DNA of 64,000 nt from assembly GCF_036014175.1 (NCBI RefSeq), contig NZ_CP107917.1:3286001-3350000 (forward strand), written 5' to 3'. The notes beneath the pieces were generated by a model, which was not told the DNA's origin, searched no databases, and worked only from the letters and a program-made list of their open reading frames with translations. The DNA is from Streptomyces sp. NBC_00443. Lineage in GTDB: Bacteria; Actinomycetota; Actinomycetes; Streptomycetales; Streptomycetaceae. Of this stretch, positions 18,145-27,183 are shown in pieces. Made by a program: the position numbers and the translations under genes. Numbering within the stretch: the stretch's first letter is position 1; the number at the start of each line of letters is the position of its first letter.

Positions 18145-20477
18145 GTGCCGCTGGTCAGTGGGCCAAGGATCTGGGCATGGGCGTCCGGTTCGCCTTCGCC
18201 GGCGGACGCGAGGGATGGGTCCGGGCCCTGCTGACGGCCGTCGGGGTGGGGCTCGGTGTGGCGTTGCTGCTGCTGACGACCGCGATCCCGAGCGCGCTGT
18301 CCGAGCGTGACCGGCGCGGCAGCTCCCGGGACGACTTCACGTACAGCGGGACGGTGCTGCCGAAGGCGGACGACACGCTGATCATCGCCAGTGCCGACAC
18401 GGAGTACCGCGGTGACGACGTACGGGGCCGGCTCCTGGAGCCGGAGGGTGCGCTGGCGCCGCTGCCGCCGGGCGTGGACGAGTTCCCCGCGAAGGGCGAG
18501 ATGATCGCCTCGCCCGCGCTGCAGAAGCTGCTGAAGTCCGACTCCGGCAAGCTGCTGCGCGAACGCATCCCCTACCGGGTCACCGGCACCATCGATCAGC
18601 CCGGGCTGATCGGGCCCGCCGAACTCGCCTACTACGCGGGCGGCTCGGGGCTCGCGGACCAGATGTCCGGAGGCACCGTCGAACGGATCGACTACTTCGG
18701 CCCCTCCGCCGGGATGGCGGACGACCCGCTGGATCCGATCCTGATCCTGCTGATCATGATCATCTTCGTGGTACTGCTGCTGCCCGTCGGCGTGTTCATC
18801 GCGGCGGCCGTGCGCTTCGGCGGCGAGCGCCGCGACCGTCGGCTCGCGGCACTCAGGCTGGTCGGCGCGGACGGGCGGATGGCGCGCCGGGTCGCGGGCG
18901 GCGAGGCGCTTGCCGGCGCGCTGCTCGGTCTCGTCCTCGGCACCGGCTTCTTCCTGGCGGGGCGTCATCTGGCGACTCTGCTGAAGGTGCGGGACATCAG
19001 CGTGTTCCCGAGCGACCTCAACCCGTCGATCGCGCTCGCCCTGCTGGTCGCCGTCGCCGTACCGGCAGCGGCGGTCCTGGTCACGCTGTTCGCCCTGCGC
19101 GGGGTGGTCATCGAGCCGCTCGGCGTGGTCCGTACGACGAAGCCCCCACGCCGTCGGCTGTGGTGGCGGCTGCTGCTGCCGGTGGGCGGTCTCGCGCTGC
19201 TGTACCCGATGGTGGGACAGGGCAACGACAACGGGAACTTCAACGAGTGGATGGTCATCGGCGGCACCGTGCTGCTGCTGGTCGGCGTCACCACGCTGCT
19301 GCCCTGGCTGGTCGAGGCCGTGGTGGCCCGGCTGAACTCCGGGTCGGTCTCCTGGCAACTGGCGGTCCGCAGGCTGCAGTTGAGCAGCGGTTCGGCCGCG
19401 CGCATGGTCAACGGCATCGCGGTCGCGGTGGCCGGGGCGATCGCGCTGCAGATGCTGTTCGCCGGGGTCGAGGGCGACTACACCGAGCAGACCGGCAACG
19501 ACCTGAACCGCGCCCAGATGACGATCTCCGTGCACGGCGACGTCCCGCTGAACGACGTCGCCCGGCAGTTGGGCGAGACCGAGGGCGTACGCCAGGCGTC
19601 GGCCCTCTCGCTGGGCACGCTAGGCGAGAAGGCGAAGGAACCCGACAACTCGCTGGAGATGGCCGTCGGCAGCTGCGCCGAGCTGCGTGAGGTGGCGCGT
19701 CTGAAGTCCTGCCGGGACGGGGACACTTTCCGGATCGTCGGCGCTGAGTACGACGACGGTTCGAAGGAACTCGTCAAGGCGGGCGGCACCCTGTACTTCG
19801 ACCCGCTCTACAGCGGGTCGACGAGCCACACAGTGGCGTGGAAGGTGCCCAGCGGCGTCAGGACGGCGGCGACGCGCGAGGACCCGACCGGCTACGAGCG
19901 CGGCGGCCTGCTGTTCACCCCGGGCGCGCTGCCCGAAGGGGCGGAGGCCGGCCTCGTCCAGCGGGTGTTCCTCTCGCTGGACCCGTCGGTGCCGGACGCC
20001 GCGGACTTCGCGCGCAACACGGCCGCGCGGATGGACCCGCTGGCGGACGTGTTCACGCTGGCCGCCAACCGGGAGTCCCTGGAGTTCCGCTCCATCCGCA
20101 ACGGGCTGTTCGTCGGCGCCACCTGCGTCCTGCTGCTGATCGGCGCGAGCCTGCTGGTCTCCCAACTGGAGCAGCTGCGCGAGCGCAAGAAGCTGCTGTC
20201 GTCCCTGGTCGCCTTCGGCACCCGGCGCCGCACGCTCAGCCTTTCGGTGCTCTGGCAGACGGCGATCCCGATCGCGCTGGGCCTGCTGCTGGCGTCGACC
20301 GTGGGGCTGATACTGGGCGCCGTCCTGCTGAAGATGACCGGAGCCACGGTGACCGTGGACTGGGCGAGCGTACTGGCGATGACGGGCATCGGCGCCGGGG
20401 TCGTCCTCACGGTGACCCTCCTCAGCCTGCCTCCGCTGCTGCGCCTGATGCGCCCGGACGGCCTGCGCACGGAGTGA
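18141..20477 (+). CDS. FtsX-family ABC transporter permease
   Basis: A 778-residue permease with the FtsX/MacB arrangement. A first membrane helix lies at about 28-50. A large extracytoplasmic region follows, then a TM cluster around 195-400 ('LILLIMIIFVVLLLPVGVFI', 'LLGLVLGTGFFLAG' and others). A second extracytoplasmic region (about 440-640) precedes a final TM cluster that includes 'GLFVGATCVLLLIGASLLVS'. It starts within the ATGA overlap with the ATPase gene. Substrate is unknown; antimicrobial peptide or lipid handling is common for such PadR-linked systems. A hairpin terminator follows. Confidence 0.9.
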   Translation: MSAAGQWAKDLGMGVRFAFAGGREGWVRALLTAVGVGLGVALLLLTTAIPSALSERDRRGSSRDDFTYSGTVLPKADDTLIIASADTEYRGDDVRGRLLEPEGALAPLPPGVDEFPAKGEMIASPALQKLLKSDSGKLLRERIPYRVTGTIDQPGLIGPAELAYYAGGSGLADQMSGGTVERIDYFGPSAGMADDPLDPILILLIMIIFVVLLLPVGVFIAAAVRFGGERRDRRLAALRLVGADGRMARRVAGGEALAGALLGLVLGTGFFLAGRHLATLLKVRDISVFPSDLNPSIALALLVAVAVPAAAVLVTLFALRGVVIEPLGVVRTTKPPRRRLWWRLLLPVGGLALLYPMVGQGNDNGNFNEWMVIGGTVLLLVGVTTLLPWLVEAVVARLNSGSVSWQLAVRRLQLSSGSAARMVNGIAVAVAGAIALQMLFAGVEGDYTEQTGNDLNRAQMTISVHGDVPLNDVARQLGETEGVRQASALSLGTLGEKAKEPDNSLEMAVGSCAELREVARLKSCRDGDTFRIVGAEYDDGSKELVKAGGTLYFDPLYSGSTSHTVAWKVPSGVRTAATREDPTGYERGGLLFTPGALPEGAEAGLVQRVFLSLDPSVPDAADFARNTAARMDPLADVFTLAANRESLEFRSIRNGLFVGATCVLLLIGASLLVSQLEQLRERKKLLSSLVAFGTRRRTLSLSVLWQTAIPIALGLLLASTVGLILGAVLLKMTGATVTVDWASVLAMTGIGAGVVLTVTLLSLPPLLRLMRPDGLRTE

Positions 20478-20494
20478 CCAGCGGCGTGATCAAG

Positions 20495-20522
20495 GGGGCC
20501 GGGACTCAGAACCCGGCCCCCA
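20495..20522. terminator. Hairpin terminator between permease and oxyR
   Basis: A 10-bp perfect stem (GGGGGCCGGG, 20495-20504, with 20513-20522) and 8-nt loop lies between convergent genes. Confidence 0.75.
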
Positions 20523-20622
20523 GAGCCATCGCCGCATGAAGAACCGCCTCAACCCACCCCAGCGCCGCGGCTGATGCAGCCCCCCGGATCCGCACGCCGA
20601 GTGGGCACCCGGGCCCGAGAAC

Positions 20623-21573
20623 TCAGCCGCCCCCGGCCCCCAACACCCGCACCGGCAACGGCCGCAACGCATCCCGCAACGCCGACGCCAGTTCCTCGTA
20701 CTCCGCCGCGCGTGCCGCCCCCGTTCGCATGGCGAGGGCGACGCGGCGGGTGGGGGCCGGGTCGGCGAAGTATCCGGTGAGGAGTTGGCTGCTGCGGGTC
20801 GTCTCCAGCTTGAGGGCGGTGCGCGGCAGCAGGGTCACCCCCAGTCCGCCCGCGACCAGCTGGACCAGCGTGGACAGGCCGGCCGCCGTCGTGGTCACCG
20901 GGGCGTCCTCGCGGCCCGCCTCCCGGCAGATGTCCAGGGCCTGGTCGCGCAGGCAGTGCCCCTCGTCGAGCAGCAGCAGGTTCAGCTCGCGCAGCGCCTC
21001 GCGCGCGATCCCCTCCCGGCCGCCGAGCCAGTGGTCGAGCGGGGTGACGAGCACGAAGTCCTCGTCGAAGAGCGGGAGTTCGGCGACACCGGGCACCCCG
21101 AGCGGTACGGCGAGCAGGAGCAGGTCCAGGCGCCCCGTGGTGAGGCCGTCGACCAGGCTCGCGGTCTGCTCCTCGTGCACCTGGAGGTCGAGGTGCGGAT
21201 ACCGGTCGTGGACGAGCCGCAGCACCGTCGGCAGCAGGTACGGCGCCACGGTGGGGATCACGCCGAGGCGGAGGGCACCGGTGAACGGCGCCCTGACCGC
21301 CTCCGCCTCCTCCATCAGCGCCCCGACCTCCACCAGCACCGCCTTCGCCCGTACGGCGAGCCGCTCGCCGGCCGGCGAGAGCAGCACCTTGCGGGTCGTA
21401 CGCTCCAGGAGCGTGACCCCGAGGGTCTCCTCCAGCGCGGACACGGCACCCGAGAGCGCGGGCTGGCTCATACCGATCGCGGCCGCGGCGTCCCGGAAGT
21501 GGAGGTGCTCGGCAACGGCGGCGAACGCCCGCAGCTGGGCGAGGCTGGGCTGCCGCCTCTTGCCCACGGTCAT
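20623..21573 (-). CDS. oxyR: OxyR-type LysR hydrogen peroxide regulator
   Basis: A 316-residue LysR regulator. The N-terminal helix-turn-helix ('LAQLRAFAAVAEHLHF', 'GMSQPALSGAVSALEE') is followed by the substrate-binding domain. C207 and C216 ('DEGHCLRDQALDIC') keep the 9-residue spacing of the redox-active pair of E. coli OxyR (C199/C208), which form a disulfide on peroxide exposure. The gene diverges from ahpC-ahpD, the classic target arrangement. Confidence 0.93.
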   Translation of the reverse strand: MTVGKRRQPSLAQLRAFAAVAEHLHFRDAAAAIGMSQPALSGAVSALEETLGVTLLERTTRKVLLSPAGERLAVRAKAVLVEVGALMEEAEAVRAPFTGALRLGVIPTVAPYLLPTVLRLVHDRYPHLDLQVHEEQTASLVDGLTTGRLDLLLLAVPLGVPGVAELPLFDEDFVLVTPLDHWLGGREGIAREALRELNLLLLDEGHCLRDQALDICREAGREDAPVTTTAAGLSTLVQLVAGGLGVTLLPRTALKLETTRSSQLLTGYFADPAPTRRVALAMRTGAARAAEYEELASALRDALRPLPVRVLGAGGG

Positions 21574-21743
21574 GTCCTGCCCTCCGTCATCCCTTACCTA
21601 CGGCCATCAATAGGCATCTACGATCAACCCGACCGAGTGTAGCTATTTCCCGTATCAATGCACGTTGTGCCAGGATCGGTAAGGTCCAACCCCATGGGAG
21701 ACCCCTGTACCGAACGGGTGTCTCCTCGCTGCAAGGAGAGCGT
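21574..21743. promoter_or_regulatory. Divergent oxyR / ahpC promoter region with OxyR-like half sites
   Basis: The 170-bp region holds ATAG (21610-21613) followed after 7 nt by CGAT, and CTAT (21643-21646), resembling the ATAG-N7-CTAT elements of OxyR sites but degenerate. A good ribosome site (AAGGAGAG) precedes ahpC. Confidence 0.55.
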
Positions 21744-22298
21744 GTGCTCACTGTCGGTGACAAGTTCCCCGAGTTCGAACTGACCGCCTGCGTCTCGCTG
21801 GAGAAGGGCTCGGAGTTCGAGACGATCAACCACAAGACCTACGAGGGCAAGTGGAAGATCGTCTTCGCGTGGCCGAAGGACTTCACCTTCGTCTGCCCGA
21901 CCGAGATCGCGGCCTTCGGCAAGCTGAACGAGGAGTTCGCCGACCGCGACGCCCAGGTCCTCGGCTTCTCCGGTGACTCGGAGTTCGTCCACCACGCCTG
22001 GCGCAAGGACCACGACGACCTGCGCGACCTGCCGTTCCCGATGATGGCCGACTCCAAGCGCGAGCTGATGCGCGACCTCGGCATCGAGGGCGAGGACGGC
22101 TTCGCCAAGCGCGCCGTCTTCATCGTCGACCAGAACAACGAGATCCAGTTCTCCATGGTGACCGCCGGCTCCGTCGGCCGTAACCCCAAGGAGGTCCTGC
22201 GGGTCCTGGACGCCCTCCAGACGGACGAGCTGTGCCCGTGCAACTGGAGCAAGGGCGAGGACACCCTGGACCCGGTCAAGCTCCTTGCCGGAGAGTGA
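21744..22298 (+). CDS. ahpC: Alkyl hydroperoxide reductase C, 2-Cys peroxiredoxin
   Basis: A 184-residue thiol peroxidase that reduces hydrogen peroxide and organic peroxides. The peroxidatic Cys is C51 in '[12 protein letters not shown]'. C164 and C166 in '[10 protein letters not shown]' supply the resolving thiol, as in actinobacterial AhpC. GTG start with AAGGAG upstream. The gene is followed after 5 nt by ahpD, which recycles it. Confidence 0.96.
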   Translation: MLTVGDKFPEFELTACVSLEKGSEFETINHKTYEGKWKIVFAWPKDFTFVCPTEIAAFGKLNEEFADRDAQVLGFSGDSEFVHHAWRKDHDDLRDLPFPMMADSKRELMRDLGIEGEDGFAKRAVFIVDQNNEIQFSMVTAGSVGRNPKEVLRVLDALQTDELCPCNWSKGEDTLDPVKLLAGE

Positions 22299-22303
22299 GT
22301 GAC

Positions 22304-22843
22304 ATGTCCCTCGACTCCCTGAAGTCCCGCATACCGGACTACGCCAAGGACCTGAAGCTCAACCTGGGCTCGGTCATCGGCAATTCGGACCTCCCGGCGC
22401 AGCAGCTGTGGGGCACGGTGCTCGCCACCGCGATCGCCTCGCGTTCCCCGATCGTGCTGCGCGAGCTGGCGCCGGAGGCGAAGGCGAACCTCACGCCGGA
22501 GGCTTACAGCGCGGCCAAGTCCGCCGCCGCGGTGATGGCGATGAACAACGTCTTCTACCGCACCCGGCATCTGCTGTCCGACCACGAGTACGGCACCCTG
22601 CGCGCGGGCCTGCGGATGAACGTCATCGGCAACCCCGGCGTCGACAAGGTCGACTTCGAGCTGTGGTCGTTCGCGGTGTCCGCCATCAACGGCTGCGGCA
22701 TGTGCCTCGACTCGCACGAGCAGGTGCTGCGCAAGGCGGGCGTGGACCGCGAGACGGTTCAGGAGGCGTTCAAGATCGCTTCCGTGATCCAGGCCGTGGG
22801 CTCCACCTTGGACGCCGAGGCTGTGCTGGCCGACGTCGAGTAA
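22304..22843 (+). CDS. ahpD: Alkyl hydroperoxide reductase D (AhpC-recycling)
   Basis: A 179-residue AhpD that replaces AhpF in actinobacteria and passes electrons from lipoyl-proteins to AhpC. The redox motif C131-G-M-C134 with H138 ('[10 protein letters not shown]') is intact, and '[20 protein letters not shown]' (read as [10 protein letters not shown]) is family-typical. The ATG at 22304 follows a GAGTGAGTGAC ribosome site. It is co-transcribed with ahpC. Confidence 0.95.
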   Translation: MSLDSLKSRIPDYAKDLKLNLGSVIGNSDLPAQQLWGTVLATAIASRSPIVLRELAPEAKANLTPEAYSAAKSAAAVMAMNNVFYRTRHLLSDHEYGTLRAGLRMNVIGNPGVDKVDFELWSFAVSAINGCGMCLDSHEQVLRKAGVDRETVQEAFKIASVIQAVGSTLDAEAVLADVE

Positions 22844-22867
22844 GCGCCGTCGCTCTGCGGACCCCGC

Positions 22868-24292
22868 TCACCGTTCGTGGGCGGGGTCCAGTGCGTTGTC
22901 GTGGCCGCCGTTCCCGGGGCCCCCGCCCCCGGGCCCTCCTTCGGCCTGAACGGCCTCGTCCTCCATCGCCGGACGGGCCGGCTCTTTCGGACCGGTGCTC
23001 GTCAGCATCGACTCCTGCGAATACCGCCGCAGATACCCCACGATCGTGTTCGACACGGCCACCAGCGGTACGGCCACCACCGCGCCGCCGATCCCCGCGA
23101 CCATGCCGCCGGCCGCCACCGACAGCACGACCGCCAGCGGGTGGACGCGGACCGCGCGTCCGAGGATGAACGGCTGCAGGATGTGGCCCTCGATCTGCTG
23201 GACGGCCAGGACGACGATGAGGGTCATGACCGCTGTGAAGACGCCCTGCGTCACCAGCGCCACGACCACGGCCAGGGCGCCGGAGGCCACCGCGCCGACG
23301 AGCGGGATGAAGGAGAACAGGAAGATGAAGACGGCCAGCGGCACGGCCATCGGCACATCGAGGAAGTAGATGCCGATGCCGATGAAGACGGCGTCGATCA
23401 GGGCGACGAGGACGGTGCCGCGCACATACGCGGTGAGCGTCGCCCACGCGCGCGGGCCGGCGCCGGCGACACCCGGACGGGCCGCGGCGGGCACCAGCTT
23501 CAGCGTCCACTGCCAGATGCGCTTGCCGTCGTAGAGCAGGAAGAGAGTCGAGAAGGCGGCCAGCAGAATGCCGGTGAGGGCCTCGACGACGACCGTGACG
23601 CCTTCGAGCCCGGCCGAGGTGATCTCGTCGGTGTTGGCGCCGATCGCCTCCCGGAGGTTCTCGGCGATCTCGTTGACCTGCTTGTCGGTCACGTGGAAGG
23701 GGCTGTTGAGCAGCCAGTTGCGCAGCTCGTCGATGCCGTCCTGGACCTGGTCGGAGAGATTGTCGATGTTCTCCATGACCTGCCAGGTCACGAACCAGCC
23801 CATCAGCCCGATGACGACGAACCCGAGGATCGCGGTCAGGGCGGTGGCGGGCCCGCGCGGCACGCGACGCCGGGTCAGCCACGCCACCGAGGGCTGCATC
23901 AGCGCGGTGAGGAGCAGCGCGATGACGAAGGCCAGCACGACGAGTTGTACGGCGCTGATGACCCGCATCAGCACCCAGACCGTGCCGGCGAGCACCAGCA
24001 GCCGCCAGCCGGCCTCCGCGGCGACCCGTACGCCCCACGGCACGACCTGTGCCGGGTCGGGCCGGGGCGGCGGTGCGGTGGGCGCGTAGCCGGGGGGCCG
24101 CGGGACGTGGTCGGCCCGCGGCGGCGGCACGTCCTCGACGGCCGGATCGGGCGCTACGGCCGTGGCGGACCGCCGCTCCGGCCGGAGCTCGGTGTCCTCC
24201 CGCTCCACCGCGGCGCGGCGCTCGTCCAACCGCTCACTCATCTCGGTCAGTCCGGCGCCGAGCCGGCCGAGCCACCCTGGCACTCGCGACAT
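22868..24292 (-). CDS. AI-2E-family (TqsA/PerM-like) membrane transporter
   Basis: A 474-residue membrane protein. The cytoplasmic N-terminus (1-95) is charged and proline-rich. The AI-2E domain has about eight helices ('LVLAGTVWVLMRVISAVQLV', 'GFVVIGLMGWFVTW', 'GILLAAFSTLFLLYDG', 'VFIGIGIYFLDVP'), and 'QQIEGHILQPFILGRAVRVHPL' (given in two parts: QQIEGHILQPFI, LGRAVRVHPL) is the most conserved signature. ATG 24292 has GAGGA upstream. The C-terminal tail after 'YLRRYSQES' is low-complexity and partly encoded by repeat A. Substrate unknown. Confidence 0.88.
   Translation of the reverse strand: MSRVPGWLGRLGAGLTEMSERLDERRAAVEREDTELRPERRSATAVAPDPAVEDVPPPRADHVPRPPGYAPTAPPPRPDPAQVVPWGVRVAAEAGWRLLVLAGTVWVLMRVISAVQLVVLAFVIALLLTALMQPSVAWLTRRRVPRGPATALTAILGFVVIGLMGWFVTWQVMENIDNLSDQVQDGIDELRNWLLNSPFHVTDKQVNEIAENLREAIGANTDEITSAGLEGVTVVVEALTGILLAAFSTLFLLYDGKRIWQWTLKLVPAAARPGVAGAGPRAWATLTAYVRGTVLVALIDAVFIGIGIYFLDVPMAVPLAVFIFLFSFIPLVGAVASGALAVVVALVTQGVFTAVMTLIVVLAVQQIEGHILQPFILGRAVRVHPLAVVLSVAAGGMVAGIGGAVVAVPLVAVSNTIVGYLRRYSQESMLTSTGPKEPARPAMEDEAVQAEGGPGGGGPGNGGHDNALDPAHER
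22905..22975. repeat. Dispersed repeat family A, diverged copy in the AI-2E gene tail
   Basis: 'GGCCTGAACGGCCTCGTCCT' then 'CGCCGGACGGGCCGG' lies antisense in the 3' end of the transporter gene. It is read there as PARPAMEDEAVQAEGG. Confidence 0.6.
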
Positions 24293-24380
24293 GATCCGTC
24301 CTCTTCCCCCGTCTCTCCGCACCACTCCCCTGGAGTCGCTCCGTCCGACCGTACATGGCACGTCACGGGGAAGCGCGAAA

Positions 24381-24407
24381 GCCCCTCACCTTGAGACGGT
24401 GAGGGGC
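24381..24407 (-). terminator. Hairpin terminator of the SLT-like gene
   Basis: GCCCCTCACC (24381-24390) pairs perfectly with 24398-24407 around a 7-nt loop, 30 nt beyond the stop of the minus-strand secreted protein. Confidence 0.75.
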
Positions 24408-24439
24408 TGCGCGAAGGTTGAGCGGCGGCGGGTGCCGGC

Positions 24440-25135
24440 TCAGTACCAGTTGTTGGCCTGCCAGAAGGACCAGGCGTCGCAGGGGCTGCCGTAGCGGTCG
24501 TTCATGTAGTTGAGGCCCCACTTGATCTGGGTGGCCGGGTTCGTCTGCCAGTCCGAGCCGACGGACGACATCTTCGAACCGGGCAGGGCCTGGAAGAGAC
24601 CGTACGCACCCGAGGAGGCGTTGACGGCCCGGTAGTTCCAGTCGGACTCGTGGTCCACGATGTTGCTGAAGCACTGGAACTGGCCGCTCGGCACCATCTG
24701 GCGCGCCATCGACTGGATCTGCGCGATGCTGTACGAGCCCTGGACGGGGAAGTCGGAGGAGGATCGGGAGGCCTTCGCCTCGGCCTCTTCGCGCTCCTTG
24801 GCTTCCTGCGCCGCCTTCTCTGCCTTCTCGGCGGCTTCCTTCTTCTCGATCGCGGTCTGGGCGGCAGCCTTGCGGGCGGCTTCCTCAGCACCCTTCTTGG
24901 CGCTCGCGTCCGCGGCGATGGCCTGGACGTCGGCCTGCGCCGACATGGACTCGATCTGCACCTGGGCCTGCTGGCCCGCGGGTATGTCCGCGAGGAGCGT
25001 CGAATCGGCAGCAGCCGTCGCTTCGGCGTCATTGTTCTGCGCGGTGCTGCCCGAGGCAACGCCGACGACGCTTCCGACAGCGGTGACCGCGGTGGCCGAC
25101 GCCACTGCGAATCCCCTGACCGAAATCGGACTCAC
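24440..25135 (-). CDS. Secreted transglycosylase-like (SLT/lysozyme-fold) protein
   Basis: A 231-residue exported protein. A signal peptide (about 1-30, 'GFAVASATAVTAVGSVVGVASG') is followed by a long Ala/Glu/Lys coiled coil (about 65-145). A C-terminal lysozyme-like domain has 'IVDHESDWNYRAVNASSGAYG', read as HESDW with a likely catalytic Glu, then 'GLFQALPGSKM' and 'IKWGLNYMNDRYGSPCDAW'. It probably cleaves or binds peptidoglycan. GTG 25135 is preferred to ATG 25153 because GGAAGGA sits 7-8 nt before it. Confidence 0.88.
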   Translation of the reverse strand: MSPISVRGFAVASATAVTAVGSVVGVASGSTAQNNDAEATAAADSTLLADIPAGQQAQVQIESMSAQADVQAIAADASAKKGAEEAARKAAAQTAIEKKEAAEKAEKAAQEAKEREEAEAKASRSSSDFPVQGSYSIAQIQSMARQMVPSGQFQCFSNIVDHESDWNYRAVNASSGAYGLFQALPGSKMSSVGSDWQTNPATQIKWGLNYMNDRYGSPCDAWSFWQANNWY

Positions 25136-25553
25136 ACGGTTTCCTTCCAGCATCGTCCGCTTCGGTGACCCTGGCGGACGCAATCGTGCCCCTGGCTCTG
25201 GCCTCCCAACTGCGGGGTCACGGGAGGCTCGGACCCGGTGGGCAACTCCCTTGCGAGGAGCGCCGCGTGAAGACTCGGGCGGCATACGACGACGCTATGG
25301 AGTTGGCTGTGGTGTTGCTGTGGTGCCGTACCGCTGGGGGTACAGATGTGTCGTATGCGGGGCCTGACAGGAGTGAGACTCTGCCGTACCCCGACGCCGC
25401 AAGGCAATTCTGTGTTGCGTGTGAAAGCTCACACCTCGTTTGTCCCAGGGGTTTTACGGAAAGCCGCACACGCCGAGGCGCCGCCCGGATAGGCTCACTG
25501 CCTTTCCGAACGGCGCCAACCAACGAGTAGCTACCGCAAGTTGAGCACTTGGG
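25136..25553. other. 418-bp intergenic region upstream of the SLT-like gene
   Basis: No gene is supported. It holds a GCCTCCC/GGGAGGC inverted repeat (25201-25228) and a perfect GTGTGA-N4-TCACAC palindrome (25419-25434). I looked for c-di-AMP riboswitch (ydaO) consensus blocks, expected before some streptomycete cell-wall hydrolase genes, and did not find them. Confidence 0.5.
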
Positions 25554-26879
25554 TCAGATCTGCCCGTCCTCCAGCATTTCGGTCACAAGGGCGGCGATCT
25601 GGGACCTCTCGGACCGCGTCAGCGTGACGTGGGCGAAGAGCGGATGCCCCTTCAACTTCTCCACGACGGCGACGACACCGTCGTAGCGCCCGACCCTGAG
25701 ATTGTCCCGCTGGGCCACGTCATGGGTCAGAATCACCCGCGAATTGGCCCCAATTCGGGACAGAACCGTCAGCAGGACATTCCTTTCCAGCGACTGCGCC
25801 TCGTCCACGATCACGAAGGCGTCATGCAGCGAACGCCCGCGGATGTGCGTGAGGGGCAGCACCTCCAGCATGCCCCGCGCGGTCACCTCTTCGATGACCT
25901 CGCGGCTGGTGACCGCCGACAGTGTGTCGAAGACCGCCTGCGCCCAGGGGCTCATCTTCTCGGCCTCGCTGCCGGGCAGATAGCCGAGCTCCTGCCCGCC
26001 CACCGCGTACAGCGGCCGGAAGACCATCACCTTCTGGTGCTGACGGCGCTCCAGCACCGCCTCCAGACCGGCGCACAGTGCCAGCGCCGACTTGCCGGTG
26101 CCGGCCCGGCCGCCCATGGAGACGATCCCGACGTCCGGGTCGAGCAGCAGGTCCAGCGCGATCCGCTGCTCGGCGCTGCGGCCCTTGATGCCGAAGGCCT
26201 CACGGTCGCCGCGCACCAGCCTGACGTTGCCCTCGGGCGTGATCCGGCCCAGCGCGTTGCCGCGCTCGGAGTGGATCGTCAGGCCGGTGTGCACGGGCAT
26301 GTCGGCGGCCTCGGGCACGAAGACGTGCCCCTCCTCGAAGAGGATGTCCACCTGTTCGCCCGGCAGCGTCAGTTCGGACATTCCGGTCCAGCCGGAGGAG
26401 TCCGTGATGGCGAGTTCGGCGCGGTACTCCTCAGCCTGGAGACCGACGGACGAGGCCTTGATCCTGAGCGGCAGGTCCTTCGACACGACGGTGACGTCGA
26501 ACCCCTCGGCCTGCAGATTGCGGGCGACCGCGAGGATGCGGGAGTCATTGTCCCCCAGGCGGTAGCCGGTCGGCAGAACGCTGGGGTCCGAGTGGTTGAG
26601 CTCGACACGGACGGTCCCGCCGAGGTCCCCGATCGGGATGGGGCCGTCGAGACGGCCATGCTTCACCCGGAACTCGTCGAGCAGACGTAGGGCCTGCCGG
26701 GCGAAGTAGCCGAGTTCGGGATGGTGCCTCTTGGCCTCCAGTTCCGTCACCACGACGATGGGGAGCACGACCTCGTGCTCGTCGAAGCGGTTCAGGGCGT
26801 TCGGGTCGGCCAGCAGGACGCTGGTGTCGAGAACGTAGGTGCGCCGGTCGGGCTTGTGGCGCTTTGTGCTGGTCACCAC
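25554..26879 (-). CDS. PIN-PhoH ATPase (PhoH2-type RNase/helicase)
   Basis: A 441-residue fusion of an N-terminal PIN ribonuclease domain and a C-terminal PhoH ATPase domain. The PIN domain (about 14-150) shows '[12 protein letters not shown]', '[10 protein letters not shown]', '[11 protein letters not shown]' and '[11 protein letters not shown]' with the acidic active-site residues. The PhoH domain has Walker A '[13 protein letters not shown]', Walker B '[12 protein letters not shown]' and '[14 protein letters not shown]'. PhoH2 proteins unwind and cleave RNA. The start is a GTG pair at 26877-26879. No antitoxin-like PhoAT gene precedes it. Confidence 0.92.
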   Translation of the reverse strand: MVTSTKRHKPDRRTYVLDTSVLLADPNALNRFDEHEVVLPIVVVTELEAKRHHPELGYFARQALRLLDEFRVKHGRLDGPIPIGDLGGTVRVELNHSDPSVLPTGYRLGDNDSRILAVARNLQAEGFDVTVVSKDLPLRIKASSVGLQAEEYRAELAITDSSGWTGMSELTLPGEQVDILFEEGHVFVPEAADMPVHTGLTIHSERGNALGRITPEGNVRLVRGDREAFGIKGRSAEQRIALDLLLDPDVGIVSMGGRAGTGKSALALCAGLEAVLERRQHQKVMVFRPLYAVGGQELGYLPGSEAEKMSPWAQAVFDTLSAVTSREVIEEVTARGMLEVLPLTHIRGRSLHDAFVIVDEAQSLERNVLLTVLSRIGANSRVILTHDVAQRDNLRVGRYDGVVAVVEKLKGHPLFAHVTLTRSERSQIAALVTEMLEDGQI

Positions 26880-27029
26880 GGAAGGACGTACCCCCTCGGA
26901 TGAGGTCGGGGAGCGACGGAGTGGAGCTGGACCGGTCGTCGGCCGCTCTGCACGGGCCGAAAACCGGCCCCCCGCGTCTTCTTCCGTGCCGTGACCGCAC
27001 GGTGGGGCTGGTGCAAAGGGCCTCCCGGG

Positions 27030-27080
27030 CGGACGGCCCCGTGCCGTCCGCTGAGATACGACACCCGTGGTTCGGGTGTC
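27030..27080 (-). terminator. Two tandem hairpins downstream of the prenyltransferase gene
   Basis: GACACCCG (27060-27067) pairs with 27073-27080, and CGGACGGC (27030-27037) with 27043-27050. Both have 5-nt loops. They lie about 105-155 nt beyond the minus-strand prenyltransferase stop and may end its transcript or shape the phoH leader. Confidence 0.5.
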
Positions 27081-27183
27081 GACCTGCTTGCCTTATGCCC
27101 TCGAACGTGCGCTGCCATGCCGACGCATATGACGGCGCGCTGGTGAACTCCTTGTTACTTCTGTCCCGCGGGGGTGAGTTCGC

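Noticed and set aside
25136..25553. c-di-AMP riboswitch before the SLT-like gene
   Set aside because: Expected from known streptomycete cell-wall hydrolase leaders, but I find none of the conserved sequence blocks on the minus strand.
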